Below the pieces are notes generated by a model. The model searched no databases. It was not told the origin of the DNA and saw nothing but the letters and a program-made list of their open reading frames with translations. From positions 1 through 42,481 of the forward strand of contig JNEM01013840.1 in the NCBI GenBank assembly GCA_000697335.1: DNA of 42,481 bases, in the 5' to 3' direction. A program made the translations under genes and the position numbers. Below are positions 10,991-23,223 of the stretch, in pieces. How positions within the stretch are numbered: the first letter of the stretch is position 1; the number at the start of each line of letters is the position of its first letter. This DNA comes from Conidiobolus incongruus B7586. Lineage: Eukaryota; Entomophthoromycota; Entomophthoromycetes; Entomophthorales; Conidiobolaceae.

Positions 10991-13097
10991 TTACAGCTTG
11001 GATCCAGCAGGAGCTTGAACACCATCAAAGAGTTGCTTGAGTTCGGTGGCAGCAGCATCTAAATGGTGCTTGAGGTGAGCAGCCTTCATGGGTCTGAGGG
11101 AGGTGACGGTGAAAAGTAAGGAATCGTTGTTGATCATGTAGGGGATACCGTAGCCGTCGGGGACGACTTCACCCCAGCCGTAGCCTTGGAAGAATTCACT
11201 CACGAGTTGAGAAGTGGAAAGGTTCCAGTGGCAAGAATAGGCATAGGCGGGGTCAGTGAAGATGGCAGGCTTGGGTTCGTTGGCTTCTAAGGAGAGTCTC
11301 AAACCGAGAAGATGGCGATCAACGCCTCTACCGTCAGATGCATCGGCAGTGTACTTGGAATGGGCTTGGCAAGCTTGCTGGAGCTTCTGGATCTTGACTT
11401 CTTTGGAAAGGGAAGGGTCATTCATAGCCTTGACAAATTCGACGGATTCTAAACTGACGGAACGAATGGTCTCGGTACGGCCCTTCAGGTACTTTCTAGT
11501 GGAGGCAGATTCATAAGTAGGACGGCTGACACCATGCATGTTGTAGTAGGCAAGTTGAATGATCATTTGGGCGAAGGCATCAGGACTGACCTTGCATTTC
11601 TTGATGAAGTTTTTTCCATAGCCATGATAAGCCAACACATGGAGTTCATGCTTATTAACCCATTCATCAAATCTTTGGGTAGCTTCTTGGATGGAGCGGC
11701 TGACCAAAGGGGTAACAGTGAAGTCAAGACGCTTGGGGGTAGCGAGGTCAGCTCTAGCAGGTTGATCATAGTGATGGTTGATCTTGCCATTGAAGAGAGC
11801 GTGGCAAATCCAATCGCTCAAACGAGCAGTGGGAGTAGCATCCATACTAGAGTGCTCACCGTTGAAACCAGCTTTACCATTTTCGAAAACAATAAATTGT
11901 AAAGACTTGTCAAAGAATCTGTTCTTACCATCTCCATGCCAGCATGCTCTAGAAATTTCTTCTCTGGTGACAGGAGAGGAGTCGTCCAAGCAGACTAAGA
12001 AAATGGAACTTTCAATCTTTTCTAAAAGAGCAGCATTTTCGGGGGAGGCAGCAAGTAACCCTTCACGAGCATCGGTCCATTTGTCACGGTTATCAGTAGT
12101 TAAAATACCAATAGCGGGACCGCGTTGGTCACCAGCGTCTTGGATAATCTTGTCGAGCTGTTGCTCCAATTCAGCAGTGGTTAATTGCTTACCATTTTGA
12201 ATAGTTTCAACAATGTAGAATTTATTCTTGCGTACGACAGCAATGTGGTTGTTGGTTGCAGGATCAAACGCCTCTTCATAATCGCTAGGCTTCTTGGGGT
12301 AACGACAGGCATTGAACAACCATTTGTAGGAGTCCATACACAAGGGATAGGCCTTGGTTTTTTCTGGAGCTAATTCTTGGCTATTGAAATGGTTATTTAT
12401 AGTATAACATTATTTGATATTAATGTTACCTCAGGACAGCTTTGCGGAATTCAAGAGCAGCAGTGATAATTTGAGAAGCTCTTTTGGTGTTTTTCTTGAC
12501 AGCTGGATCATCCTTGTAAGCGAAGAAGTAAGAAGAGAAGAAAGGGAGAGGATCACGGTAGCCAAAATAGGCAAGATCAATCCACCATCTATCAAGCCAG
12601 TTGTCAACCTTGGGATCATTGGCCTTGGCAACGAGGCGTTCTTGTAACTTTTCACCCCAGCCACCAGGCTTTTGGAATTCTTCAACAGCTTGGACAGTCT
12701 TAAGATATTCAGTTTCATTCAAAAGTGGCTTGACAGATCTCAAGTACTTGGAGAGGGTATCCTTGAGGACGGGGACTGGTAACTTTGGGAGAGAGGCTTG
12801 ATGCCCTAACATTTTGCTTTTGTTGACAGTTGAAGAGGTCATATTACGGGAGATAAATTGCTTGGGTAATCTATATAACAAAATCAATCAGTTACACACT
12901 GTGATACAATAAGTATTGATATCATGATAGACTTAAGTTGATCAAATTAATATAACAAAATACCACAATATAAGCTTAACTATTGATAATATAAAACACG
13001 CTCTTTGATTTATAGTATATGTTGTATATATGCTAAAAAGAGAAAAGTAATTTAAAGATTAAACATACCTGCGAGAAGATAATTGAAAGATGTTCAT
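10991..13097 (-). CDS. CAT2: Carnitine O-acetyltransferase, mitochondrial and peroxisomal
   Basis: Three exons: 13097-13069, 12870-12430, 12380-10991; introns 198 and 49 nt. The protein is 619 residues. Exon 1 plus the start of exon 2 encode a short basic presequence (MNIFQLSSRRLPKQFISRN); a second in-frame ATG (M20, at 12842-12840) follows it. The enzyme begins LGHQASLPKLPVPVLKDTL, the usual choline/carnitine acyltransferase opening. The catalytic motif GEHSSMDATP puts the catalytic His near residue 333, and the C-terminal half has DGRGVDRHLLGLR and STSQ. The last three residues are SKL, a canonical PTS1 peroxisomal signal. It transfers acetyl groups between CoA and carnitine so acetyl units can leave peroxisomes and enter mitochondria. 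Both signals on one gene match the known dual targeting of fungal Cat2. GC content is well above the neighbourhood, suggesting strong expression. Confidence 0.96.
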
Positions 13098-13200
13098 GAA
13101 ATATATTGAATTTAAAAACCAATCCGATTGCTATGGATTAAAGTTTTTAAATAGATTGGATTAAATATGTTTGTTTATGAGTTAACCATGGATGAAGATA

Positions 13201-13210
13201 CCCTTTTATA
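13201..13210 (-). promoter_or_regulatory. TATA box of CAT2
   Basis: The minus strand reads TATAAAAGGG about 105-115 bases upstream of the first CAT2 ATG. Strong match to a TATA element; function inferred from position. Confidence 0.5.
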
Positions 13211-13284
13211 CTATTCTTATTGAATTCACACACCAATTAATTTCATCAGATCCTTATATGGGTCTATAAAATGGATTTTTTCGG

Positions 13285-13290
13285 CACGTG
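13285..13290 (-). promoter_or_regulatory. CACGTG E-box upstream of CAT2
   Basis: A CACGTG palindrome in a GC-richer segment about 190 bases upstream of the CAT2 start. It is the core site of fungal bHLH factors; which factor would bind is unknown. Confidence 0.35.
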
Positions 13291-13299
13291 ATTGCATCA

Positions 13300-15270
13300 G
13301 CTATTATTTTCGGGATAAATTGGGGGCATTGCGTTGATTTATTTCATTTTCAACCTTTGTATTACCCAAAATTCAGGCAATACTTTGTCATATTTGCTTA
13401 GCCACTTAAGCAAGCATCAATATCACTATTTACTCCTAAACTCTAACATAATTAAATTCTGGATTTTTTGGATACATTAGATCTCAGTATTGGAGAATCA
13501 TTTAAGAATATATAATTAAAAGAGTATAATCAAGATAAAAAGATCAGTCACACTACCATCATATTATTTATCATCCACATTACATCAAAGCTTTCCATAT
13601 AATAAATTATTAATCAAGTGATGTCTTCAAAATAATTGATAAAGTATTTACTTTCAAATAATGTATGAGACTTGTTTTAATCAATCATTCATTATAAATA
13701 AATGAATATCCTTGTCTGATATAGAGTATGGTGATCAATACATCACCAAACATCAATTCAATACAATTACATATAGTATAAATTGTAAATAACTTTGAAA
13801 TGTTATTTTGAATATAATTGAAAGACTTACTCATATGATCAAGGTGTCAATCAAAATGTTTAATTAAACAATTGAAAAGAGCACCCGTAGTAATCCGACT
13901 CCATTCAGAAGGATCAGTGTGACCATTTTAGCAATTAAATCATTACAACATCCTCATCACATGAATTTATAATTCAAAGTCTTAAATCCAATCATCGCAA
14001 GAACATAAAACTATTCAATTAACCAAACTATCTCTTTCATTTCTGTAATATTAATATACTTCATATGTCAGCATGAATTGAATATTAAATATAATATTAA
14101 ATTAATAATATAATTTTAAAATTTCATCAATCAGATTTATATTAATCCAAGAAATATATTGTACCAATTGTAAATTCTAAAATATCATTTAATTCAATAT
14201 TAACTTTAATTTAAAAAACAATAGGCATTTATCTTGTAATAATAATATAAATAAAAATATATATACTCATATAAATGAAAATAATTTATCAATATGATTA
14301 TAATATTATATAATTTAAATTATAGTTAATGGACCATCAAACTAATCAATTAAATAAACTTGAAATATTTCAATGGATATAATATACTAAATTTTTGAAT
14401 AACTAGTCCTTATTAAGCTTCCACTTTATTTAGATACCAGATCATAGTTTCATTAAAAATACTTGGTCATTAATAACAATTTATATTATTAATAATAATA
14501 ATTTAACTATTTATTCTAGAGCGAATAATTTCTATTAAGACTAAAATTTATTTTTAAATATTTAGCAAATCACAATTATAATCATATTTTAATAACTAAA
14601 CAATAATTGACAAGTAATTAATATTTAAATTATTATTATTTATTATAAAATTTATAAAGTATTTGTTAATAAATTAATCAAAGAATATATCATTACTTTT
14701 CTCTTCTGAAAATTATAATAATAATAAAATGATTGGAAGTTCTATTTTTTTCATTATTATATAGTCAAGAATTTAAAATAATAAATAAAAAAATTATAGT
14801 ATATTTCAGAGTGTCGTAGAATATATCTCACATCAATGAAGATTCAAGTATCTAATAATTTTGTACAATGTTTTAAAATCGCATTTTATGAAATATGATA
14901 AAAATTCAAGCTATATATGTTGAGATACATATTTATTAGAATAGCGCTTATAGAGAGTTGATTAATTAGTCGAGATTATAAACATTATAGATATTTATAA
15001 ACAGAAAATATAAAAATTCGTTTCATTTTTATTTTATGTGATACACAAATTTAGCAAATATTATCTAACTTGAATCAGTTTTTTATAGTAAATTTAGAAA
15101 TCTCATAAACTATTTTCCTGTGTAATTGAAATTTTATATAGGTTTCTGAAATTCGTTATAATGTAATATTTATTATACTTGTAGATTTAATAAAAATGGT
15201 GATTAAACAACTTGAATAAGATTCTGCAATTGACTGAATTGAATAAGCAATAAAAACTAATGTCTTTGAA
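13300..15270. other. Long AT-rich spacer, no intact gene
   Basis: About 2 kb of extremely AT-rich DNA. The one patch that stands out is 13879-13925, GC-richer, whose minus strand can be read for about 25 codons as a protein-like stretch (TDPSEWSRITTGALFN). It may be a leftover exon but I cannot assign it. Otherwise nothing seen. Confidence 0.5.
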
Positions 15271-16004
15271 CTATTGTAATAATTTTCGATAGTCCATTCG
15301 TAAAAGTAATGGTCCAATGATCAATACTAATAAACCAATCAATAAACCACCATGATTGACATGCATTAGTCCCCAATGAGTGTATAATCCAAATATAATA
15401 TTTGTACCAATTAGTATAATAGTTAAATAACCACCGATACGATGATGATGGTAGAACCCTTTGGCCCTAGTTCTTCCTCCAAATATCGAAGGGAAAAACA
15501 CCATCATTATCCCTGCAAGTGCGACGATGATGGCAAGAGTAGCAATGGTTAAGCCTATCTTTCCATGAGCAATTTGAAAGTGGGTGAAACCATTGTACAA
15601 TTTTAGAGAAACGATGATGGTTAGAGCAGCAACAAAAGAAACTAAACTCAAACTATTCAATTTAATATGTGATTCCAATCCTTTAGTCCTTTGGTTGGAC
15701 AATTCGGTATGCTGGGTTTTAAGAATACCTAGTTCAGTAATTAACATTAATTCAATTCAAACATTAGAAATAATTATAAATCACCTTGACATAAGAAATA
15801 AAAGCCTAAGATATTGAAAGTAGGATGCCAAAGGAAGAAAGTATAAGGACTAGACCAGATATCATAGAGGAAAAGTATTACGAACAAGTGCAAAGCAATT
15901 TCGGAAGTATACCAAGCAAAAATTGGATTGATAAATGGCTGATAGGTTCTTGAATCCAATACAGGAGCTCCCTCTTGACTAGTAGTGATACTTGTATAGC
16001 TCAT
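15271..16004 (-). CDS. Cytochrome b561-domain membrane protein
   Basis: Two exons, 16004-15785 and 15728-15271, with a 56-nt intron; 225 residues. ATG 16004 is chosen because the only in-frame extension upstream lacks an ATG. Six hydrophobic helices are visible (~36-52, 54-76, 97-118, 128-152, 172-189, 200-216). His residues sit where the family binds its two b hemes: H60 in WHPT, H94 in ESHIKLN, H128 in AHGKIG and H168/H169 in YHHHRIGGY. This fits the cytochrome b561 fold, which moves electrons across membranes (from ascorbate or a similar donor); fungal members with only this domain are poorly characterised. No signal peptide or extra domain is seen. A broken copy of this gene lies about 1.2 kb upstream on the same strand. 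Confidence 0.85.
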
Positions 16005-17160
16005 TTTGTGAAGAATACAATACTTTGAGAGAAATTTGAGAAAGTAGATTTTTATACAAGTCAATGATTGTAAATGACAAATGAATTAGGTAATCAATCT
16101 ATAGTTTAGACTAGTAATTGATAATTTTTTAAACATGATCTTATATTCAGATCAATCATTCATCACTTTCAATAAGAGATAAACTTAAAGATTATAGATT
16201 ATAAGTATATTAAATCCAATCATTTTATAACCCCAATATTTTATCATATTTTGAAATTATTGATTAATACGAATAATACAAATGAACTTGTTGGAATGGA
16301 GAGGTATTTGGTCAATCAAGTATCTATAGAAATTAATAAGTAATTAGATAGGACTTTCTAAATAATTTTGACAACTATTTCTATAGTATCGAAAATAATT
16401 TTTATTATATATTGATAAAATTAACAATTTCATTATTTTGAATATAATAAACAATCCTATTGTAATATATTATATTTTAAAAAAGGTGAATCTTAAATAA
16501 TTTTGATGAATTGCCACTGTGTGTTTAAAAAAGGACTCATGCAGCCCGTTCTTGGTCAATATTTATTACACAAGCTCATTCAAGTTCAATAAATACTTTA
16601 TTTAATCGTAAATATTTTTCTTCATTTAAGTGATTGATATCACTATAGTAATTATTAACATATCAGTATTTCATCACTATCAAGTTTTTTAAAAATTTCT
16701 CTAAAATATTTCAAAATACAGTATCAAACTTAATAATTATTTATCAATAAATAATTTTTAACAAGTATATAATTCATCTTGTAATTCACTTTCTAAATAT
16801 AAAAAACAAGAACCATAAACTAATTATAAGATAGTGAAATACTATCAATAGTGAAATGTTATATAAAGAATTACAAATTTTGTGAATAATGCTTTGATTT
16901 TACATATATCACCAAAATAAAATAAATTATAGTATATATGTAATTTATAAACAAGTTACTATTTATTATTTGAGTTTTCTGATATCAAGCTTAAGAATGA
17001 ATGAAATTAATAATTCTTCAATGCTAGCAATTATAGCCTAATGAAGATTAGCATTAATAAGATCCCAATAGAGAATATTCATAAGCATACTTTAATACAT
17101 ATGAAAATAATAATTCAATACCCTAACATCTGATATGAACTATATACGTGTTTCATCTAT
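16005..17160. other. AT-rich spacer between the b561 gene and its pseudogene
   Basis: About 1.15 kb. A small GC-richer patch at 16509-16560 has no clear identity. No gene recognised. Confidence 0.5.
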
Positions 17161-17685
17161 GTTCTCCCTCCCGAGACAGCCGAAAGGTAGAGTGATATAG
17201 TACCAGCAGATGCTGCAATAAAAATGAAAATTATAATGGATAGCCCTAGCTAACCCTGAGAATTGGTTAACCACTCCAAATTTATTCTTGTTGGTTTCAG
17301 TGGTTATGAACGCTATAATCATATCATCTGTTCCTGTGGCATTGCAGATAAAATCAATTTTTGCTCTTCTGATACGATTGGGAATACTCTCAATTGCTTG
17401 AATTTTAATATACTCAGTTTTTAATATAGCTCAGAATACACTAGAGTTAATGATAATATTTGTAATTACTCTGGATATAAAAATATAAACCGAAAATTAC
17501 AAAGGTAGGATGTCAAAGGAAAAAAGCAGATGGTTTAGTCTATGAGTTGATTAAACCATCAATAACCAAGTAGCAAATAAGTAATTGAGTCAAAAAATGA
17601 AATATATTGAATTTTCCAATTGGTTTGTATGTTCTAATAAAAAAGACCTGAATCTTTTCTGCGCCCACGTTGATACTATACTCAT
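17161..17685 (-). pseudogene. Broken tandem copy of the cytochrome b561-domain gene
   Basis: The minus strand carries recognisable pieces of the neighbouring b561 gene in the right order, in more than one frame: IRTYKPIGKFNIF (parent: SRTYQPFINPIF), then FFL-stop-HPTFVIFGLYF (parent FFLWHPTFNILGFYF, the Trp codon now TGA), a donor-like site at the same intron position, ILKTE (parent ILKTQ), and LGLSIIIFIFIAASAGTISL ending in SGGRT (parent IGLTIATLAIIVALAGIMMV, FGGRT). The first heme His survives but the frame is broken by at least two shifts and two stops, and everything after GGRT, including the fourth heme His, is gone. Retention of the intron position says it arose by DNA duplication, not by retroposition. 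Host gene relic, no longer functional. Confidence 0.85.
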
Positions 17686-17699
17686 CCTAAAGGAAATTG

Positions 17700-19391
17700 G
17701 TTGAGTTTCACAATTTTCTATTGCTAAAAAATATTACTCTAATAAAGAGAGTTTAGCTTTATTAATATCTTTAGAAAATTCAACAATCAATATTTTTGTT
17801 GTATGCCTTAAATTTCTTTATTGTGAATAATTTAATTAGTTTAATTTGAAGTAAAATAAGTTATAAAAATAATAATTTTGATTTCGAGTTTCGTTATTTG
17901 TCTAAAAGATTTAAATATATGCCCAAAACTATACAATTGTAATTTTATCACAAGTTGGTTCTCAAGCTTAATAATGAGCATTAACTAGCCAATCATTATC
18001 TTTAAATATAATCTATACAAATAAATGCATACTTTGTATATAAAATAGATTCTATTAAACAGTCCAATATGATATTAACAGATATTGCGCGATATACGGA
18101 ATAAGTCTTCTAATCCAAATAACACCAATATAATTTCCTTACAAAATAATTAATTTCATCAAAAATAATGGTTTTTGTTAAAATATGAATTAAATAATCA
18201 TTAAAAAATTCTATTTCCTCATATAAATCTAATATAAACTAAAAATACCATATTTTGTATATCCAATCTATAGAAATTCAGAATTTTTATATGATGTATT
18301 TTATATTCAACTAATAAAACAACTGCTAATAAACAGTTTAAAAATTACACAAAACGATATAAATAATTAGCTTTGACTTTGGTTTAGATATATTGAATAG
18401 TTACAATAGTTTCTAATCTTAAAATCACTTTATAATTCAAAGACATTTTATAATTTGGTTAAGATGTTTTAACAAAATATAATTAATACTTAAATTTATT
18501 TCACTCTACTTCTTTAATAACTTTAAAATTCTTCACCATAATACTAGTTGCAACCAATTATCCTTATAATTTAAATTTAAGTAATATATTTTTATTGTAA
18601 TATTCAAGAAACTGAAATATATTGAGTTGCCAAACTTTGATAACATTGATGTGATTTACAATGCGATAAATAACTCAAGATCCTTATATATATATATATA
18701 TACATATATATTATATTGGTAATTTTAACAATAATCATTTCAAACTATAAAATTGAACATAATTTTGAGTTTTATTATTACAGAAAAAGATAAAAATACT
18801 GAAATTTAAAATCACATTTGGGGTATAGTTGATAATTTTTTTATAAATTCCATATTTATATCATAAATAGAGCATCTTGCTTAACTTTGTATACTGTCTT
18901 TTCATACTACACTGGTTTAAGGTTATAAATAATATAATGACAATTTTAAAATCGGTTGTATTGCTTGTGAATATGAATCAAATTTTTTTGATAAAGTACT
19001 TTATGTAGCAAACATAAATCGTTGCAATCAATAACTCTCTGAATCTTTATTGCTTTTTTTATTTTCCAGCATTATATTTAAATATAATTTTCTTAAATTG
19101 ACCATATTAATCAAGAAATCAATGTTAACAAAATAATATAATGTATAGGATTATTAGATAATGAAACAATAAGATTATCAATGATAAGATAGATTTTTAA
19201 ATCAATCATATCTATCCCATAATTTAATCATCTAGCAAATTTAAATAAATTTGATTAAACTCTATTATTCTTCGAAATAACACATCAAATATAAAAATAT
19301 AATATAATAACCTAGTCAAATAATTATCGAACTTAATCAATTAAAAATTAATTAAATAATATAATTCGATTATATTTTTCAAAGTTATGAT
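17700..19391. other. AT-rich spacer upstream of the PPR gene
   Basis: About 1.7 kb of AT-rich DNA with a short TA dinucleotide run at about 18685-18702. No exon-like or RNA-like signal recognised. Confidence 0.55.
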
Positions 19392-21323
19392 ATGAGATCA
19401 CCCCATGTATTTCAGCATTCAATACTTCCATTCTACAACATTTGTCGACAAAACCAGCCTCGAATAACAAGTAAAATCAAACATCAATTATACTGCTATG
19501 TACATTTCAACCTATATCAACTATTTTCTTACAGGACCTGTACTGCCATTCCTTCTCCCGAATATACCTCATCTGATGCATCATCAATTCAAAATTCATC
19601 CAGATCTACCTCTTCAGCTAATCATACAGAACAACATAAGCTCACGATACAGTCTCAAAAATTGAATTCATATCATCACGTAAGTAAAAATCTGCTAAGG
19701 GCAACCGATCTTGATGAAATAGTCAAACTTTATCTCACTTGGAAAAGCTCAGGCGAATATCTAAGAGTAGTAGAGCACTATATTGAATCAAGGAAACTTG
19801 GTATCGTCCCCTATGAAGAGCAGTCATCGTCAAAACCTTTCATGCTAATGATGAACTTAGTACTCCAATGCGGATGGCTATCTGAGCAACGTGAATGGAG
19901 CTGGAATTTATTTTTGAACTTATTTAATACATCAAAAATTGATCCAGATCTGGTAACTATCAGTATTATGGCTAAAGGCTTATTCGAATCAAAATTGTAT
20001 TCAGAATTGGACCATCTTCTCATTCATCTGAATTCCACTTTTCATCTTCAGCCCAACCTCGTATTACATTCTTATCACATTAGAAGTTTACTTCTAAGGG
20101 GCGGAAAGCATTTTTATTTAGGAATGCAGAAGTTGGATAACATATTGAATAGTCAAAATGACCAAATGCTAACTGTCAAATTCATAGGCACCATGCAGAA
20201 GCTCATGCTCAAGTTTAATCGGTTCAAAGAAGCATTTGCATTGCTAGAAATGGCTAGTCGGAAAGGATTGCAACCAATAACACCACTCGTTAATCACATT
20301 TTGTTGTATGCATTTACCTCAAGTAAACCTGATTGGGCGCTGAGTATATATAACCATTATTTTGGTAATTATTCAACTCCTGATGAAATTTCATTAACAA
20401 CGATGGCATATGGCTTATTTAAATTAAAAAGATATAAAGAAAGCTCTGAATTCCTTAAACATATGCAAAAATTAGGGATGACTGATGAACAATCTTGTGA
20501 AAAGCTATTTAATCATTTATCTTATCAACTAATACTTCATCCACCTGCCTCTGAACTTCATAATGCTGCATCGGATATGTTGAATTATATAATGAAGCAT
20601 TTCCAATATCCTCAAAATTCCCAAACGATTAATATGTATAATCTTTTCTACCAAGAGTTAATCATACGCTGCAGTAAATTAGATTTAGCAAAAAATACAT
20701 ATAATCTAAGGTTGGATAGGTTGCAACCTCATGTCATTGACAAACTACCTCAAATGTTCAATGAATTGCAAGATGATTTACCTGAATTACCTCGAGTATA
20801 TAGTTGTATATTCATGCTCTTTTCAAAGTATGGCACATTGAATCAATGCATCGAGCTATTCAATCTGATAAAGGACCAAAAATCACTGATTACCCCTTAT
20901 TTGCTATCATGTTTACTGTCCCGTGCTTTTAATGAAAAGTATTACACGTTCATTGACCAGCTCATACCGTTTATCACTTCACTAAACTCACCCCTCTACC
21001 ATGTGATTATCTGTGGCTATAAGAACATCAATAAACCACAATACGTCTACCAGTACTTCTACCAGATGATAGATGAAGGCTACTTACCTACTTTTTCCAT
21101 CGTTCGAGCGGTCATAGTGATGCTATTAAGGGAAGGCCGAATTAGTGATGTAAATAAGTTAGTTAAGCGATTACATAAACTCTATACAACATCATGGTTC
21201 AATGTCCCTGAATATGAACCAAAATATCCATTTAATCAAGATGAATGGACTCAAATTAAAAAATATCTCGACTCTTTAAAAAGACGAGGTATTGAAATTG
21301 ATGGAAAAAATTATTTAATTTAA
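19392..21323 (+). CDS. Pentatricopeptide repeat (PPR) protein, probably mitochondrial
   Basis: Single exon, 643 residues. The first ~50 residues are basic with few acids (MRSPHVFQHSILPF..., Arg/Lys/His-rich), consistent with a mitochondrial presequence. The rest is all-helical with degenerate PPR units, clearest at ~276-380 (FNRFKEAFALLEMASRKGL, then SKPDWALSIYNHYF and KRYKESSEFLKHMQKLGM) and ~465-600 (YGTLNQCIELFNLIKDQ, then PQYVYQYFYQMIDEGYLPTF and GRISDVNKLVKRLHKLY). PPR arrays bind single-stranded RNA, and fungal members act in processing, stability or translation of specific mitochondrial transcripts. I cannot name an orthologue or a target. Unlike most genes here it has no intron. Start: the first in-frame ATG after stops upstream. 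Confidence 0.85.
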   Translation: MRSPHVFQHSILPFYNICRQNQPRITSKIKHQLYCYVHFNLYQLFSYRTCTAIPSPEYTSSDASSIQNSSRSTSSANHTEQHKLTIQSQKLNSYHHVSKNLLRATDLDEIVKLYLTWKSSGEYLRVVEHYIESRKLGIVPYEEQSSSKPFMLMMNLVLQCGWLSEQREWSWNLFLNLFNTSKIDPDLVTISIMAKGLFESKLYSELDHLLIHLNSTFHLQPNLVLHSYHIRSLLLRGGKHFYLGMQKLDNILNSQNDQMLTVKFIGTMQKLMLKFNRFKEAFALLEMASRKGLQPITPLVNHILLYAFTSSKPDWALSIYNHYFGNYSTPDEISLTTMAYGLFKLKRYKESSEFLKHMQKLGMTDEQSCEKLFNHLSYQLILHPPASELHNAASDMLNYIMKHFQYPQNSQTINMYNLFYQELIIRCSKLDLAKNTYNLRLDRLQPHVIDKLPQMFNELQDDLPELPRVYSCIFMLFSKYGTLNQCIELFNLIKDQKSLITPYLLSCLLSRAFNEKYYTFIDQLIPFITSLNSPLYHVIICGYKNINKPQYVYQYFYQMIDEGYLPTFSIVRAVIVMLLREGRISDVNKLVKRLHKLYTTSWFNVPEYEPKYPFNQDEWTQIKKYLDSLKRRGIEIDGKNYLI

Positions 21324-22023
21324 AATAAAATAAATCAATTATTTAATTATTATAAAAGTATTTTCATTATATCATCAATTATTTTAACGCTTTTTGGAAC
21401 ATACTTATTCGAATTACTCAAGAATGAAGAGATTATTTCCTCAATCTAACTTATATTATTGAGCAAATTTTATTACTGAAAGAAGTCATTGCCACATTCG
21501 ATATATATCCGCAGTTGCATTTTCTTTATATTATATAATTGACTATTATAAACTTTATAGTACTAAAATATACTTATTATAACATTTGGGAATAATTCCA
21601 AATAAATATATAAAGTATGTGAGCACTCAATACCATTTAAATTAATAGATTAGAATGATTGAATGTTAATAATTTAATTTAAAAACATACTTAAAATTAT
21701 ATTACATAATTCAATTTTATTTTATAAAAAAATTTTTAAATTAATAATAAAATTAATAATTTTTTTTATTATTTCTTTTTATTATAATTTATTTTTTTAT
21801 ATATACATTAAATCATTATTTTAATTATTTTCTTTTTAAAATTTAATAATTAAACTAAATAAAACTAAGTAACAAAATTTGTATTTATTTTATTTTTATA
21901 TTTATTAAAATATTAGATTTATAAAGAATAAATATGAAGAAAATTATCAAAAAGAGCACATTGGTATAACTATATTAACATATTAATATTGTCGGATTTA
22001 ATTTTTAAATTTAAATCAATTTA
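21324..22023. other. Extremely AT-rich block
   Basis: About 700 bases; 21660-21940 is nearly pure A/T with long T runs. No alignment to the 1-kb repeat family is convincing by eye. Nothing coding. Confidence 0.55.

Positions 22024-23223
<1,200 letters not shown>

Noticed and set aside
21660-21940. A third copy of the ~1-kb AT-rich repeat
   Set aside because: Similar composition, but I found no extended alignment to copy A or B in either direction.
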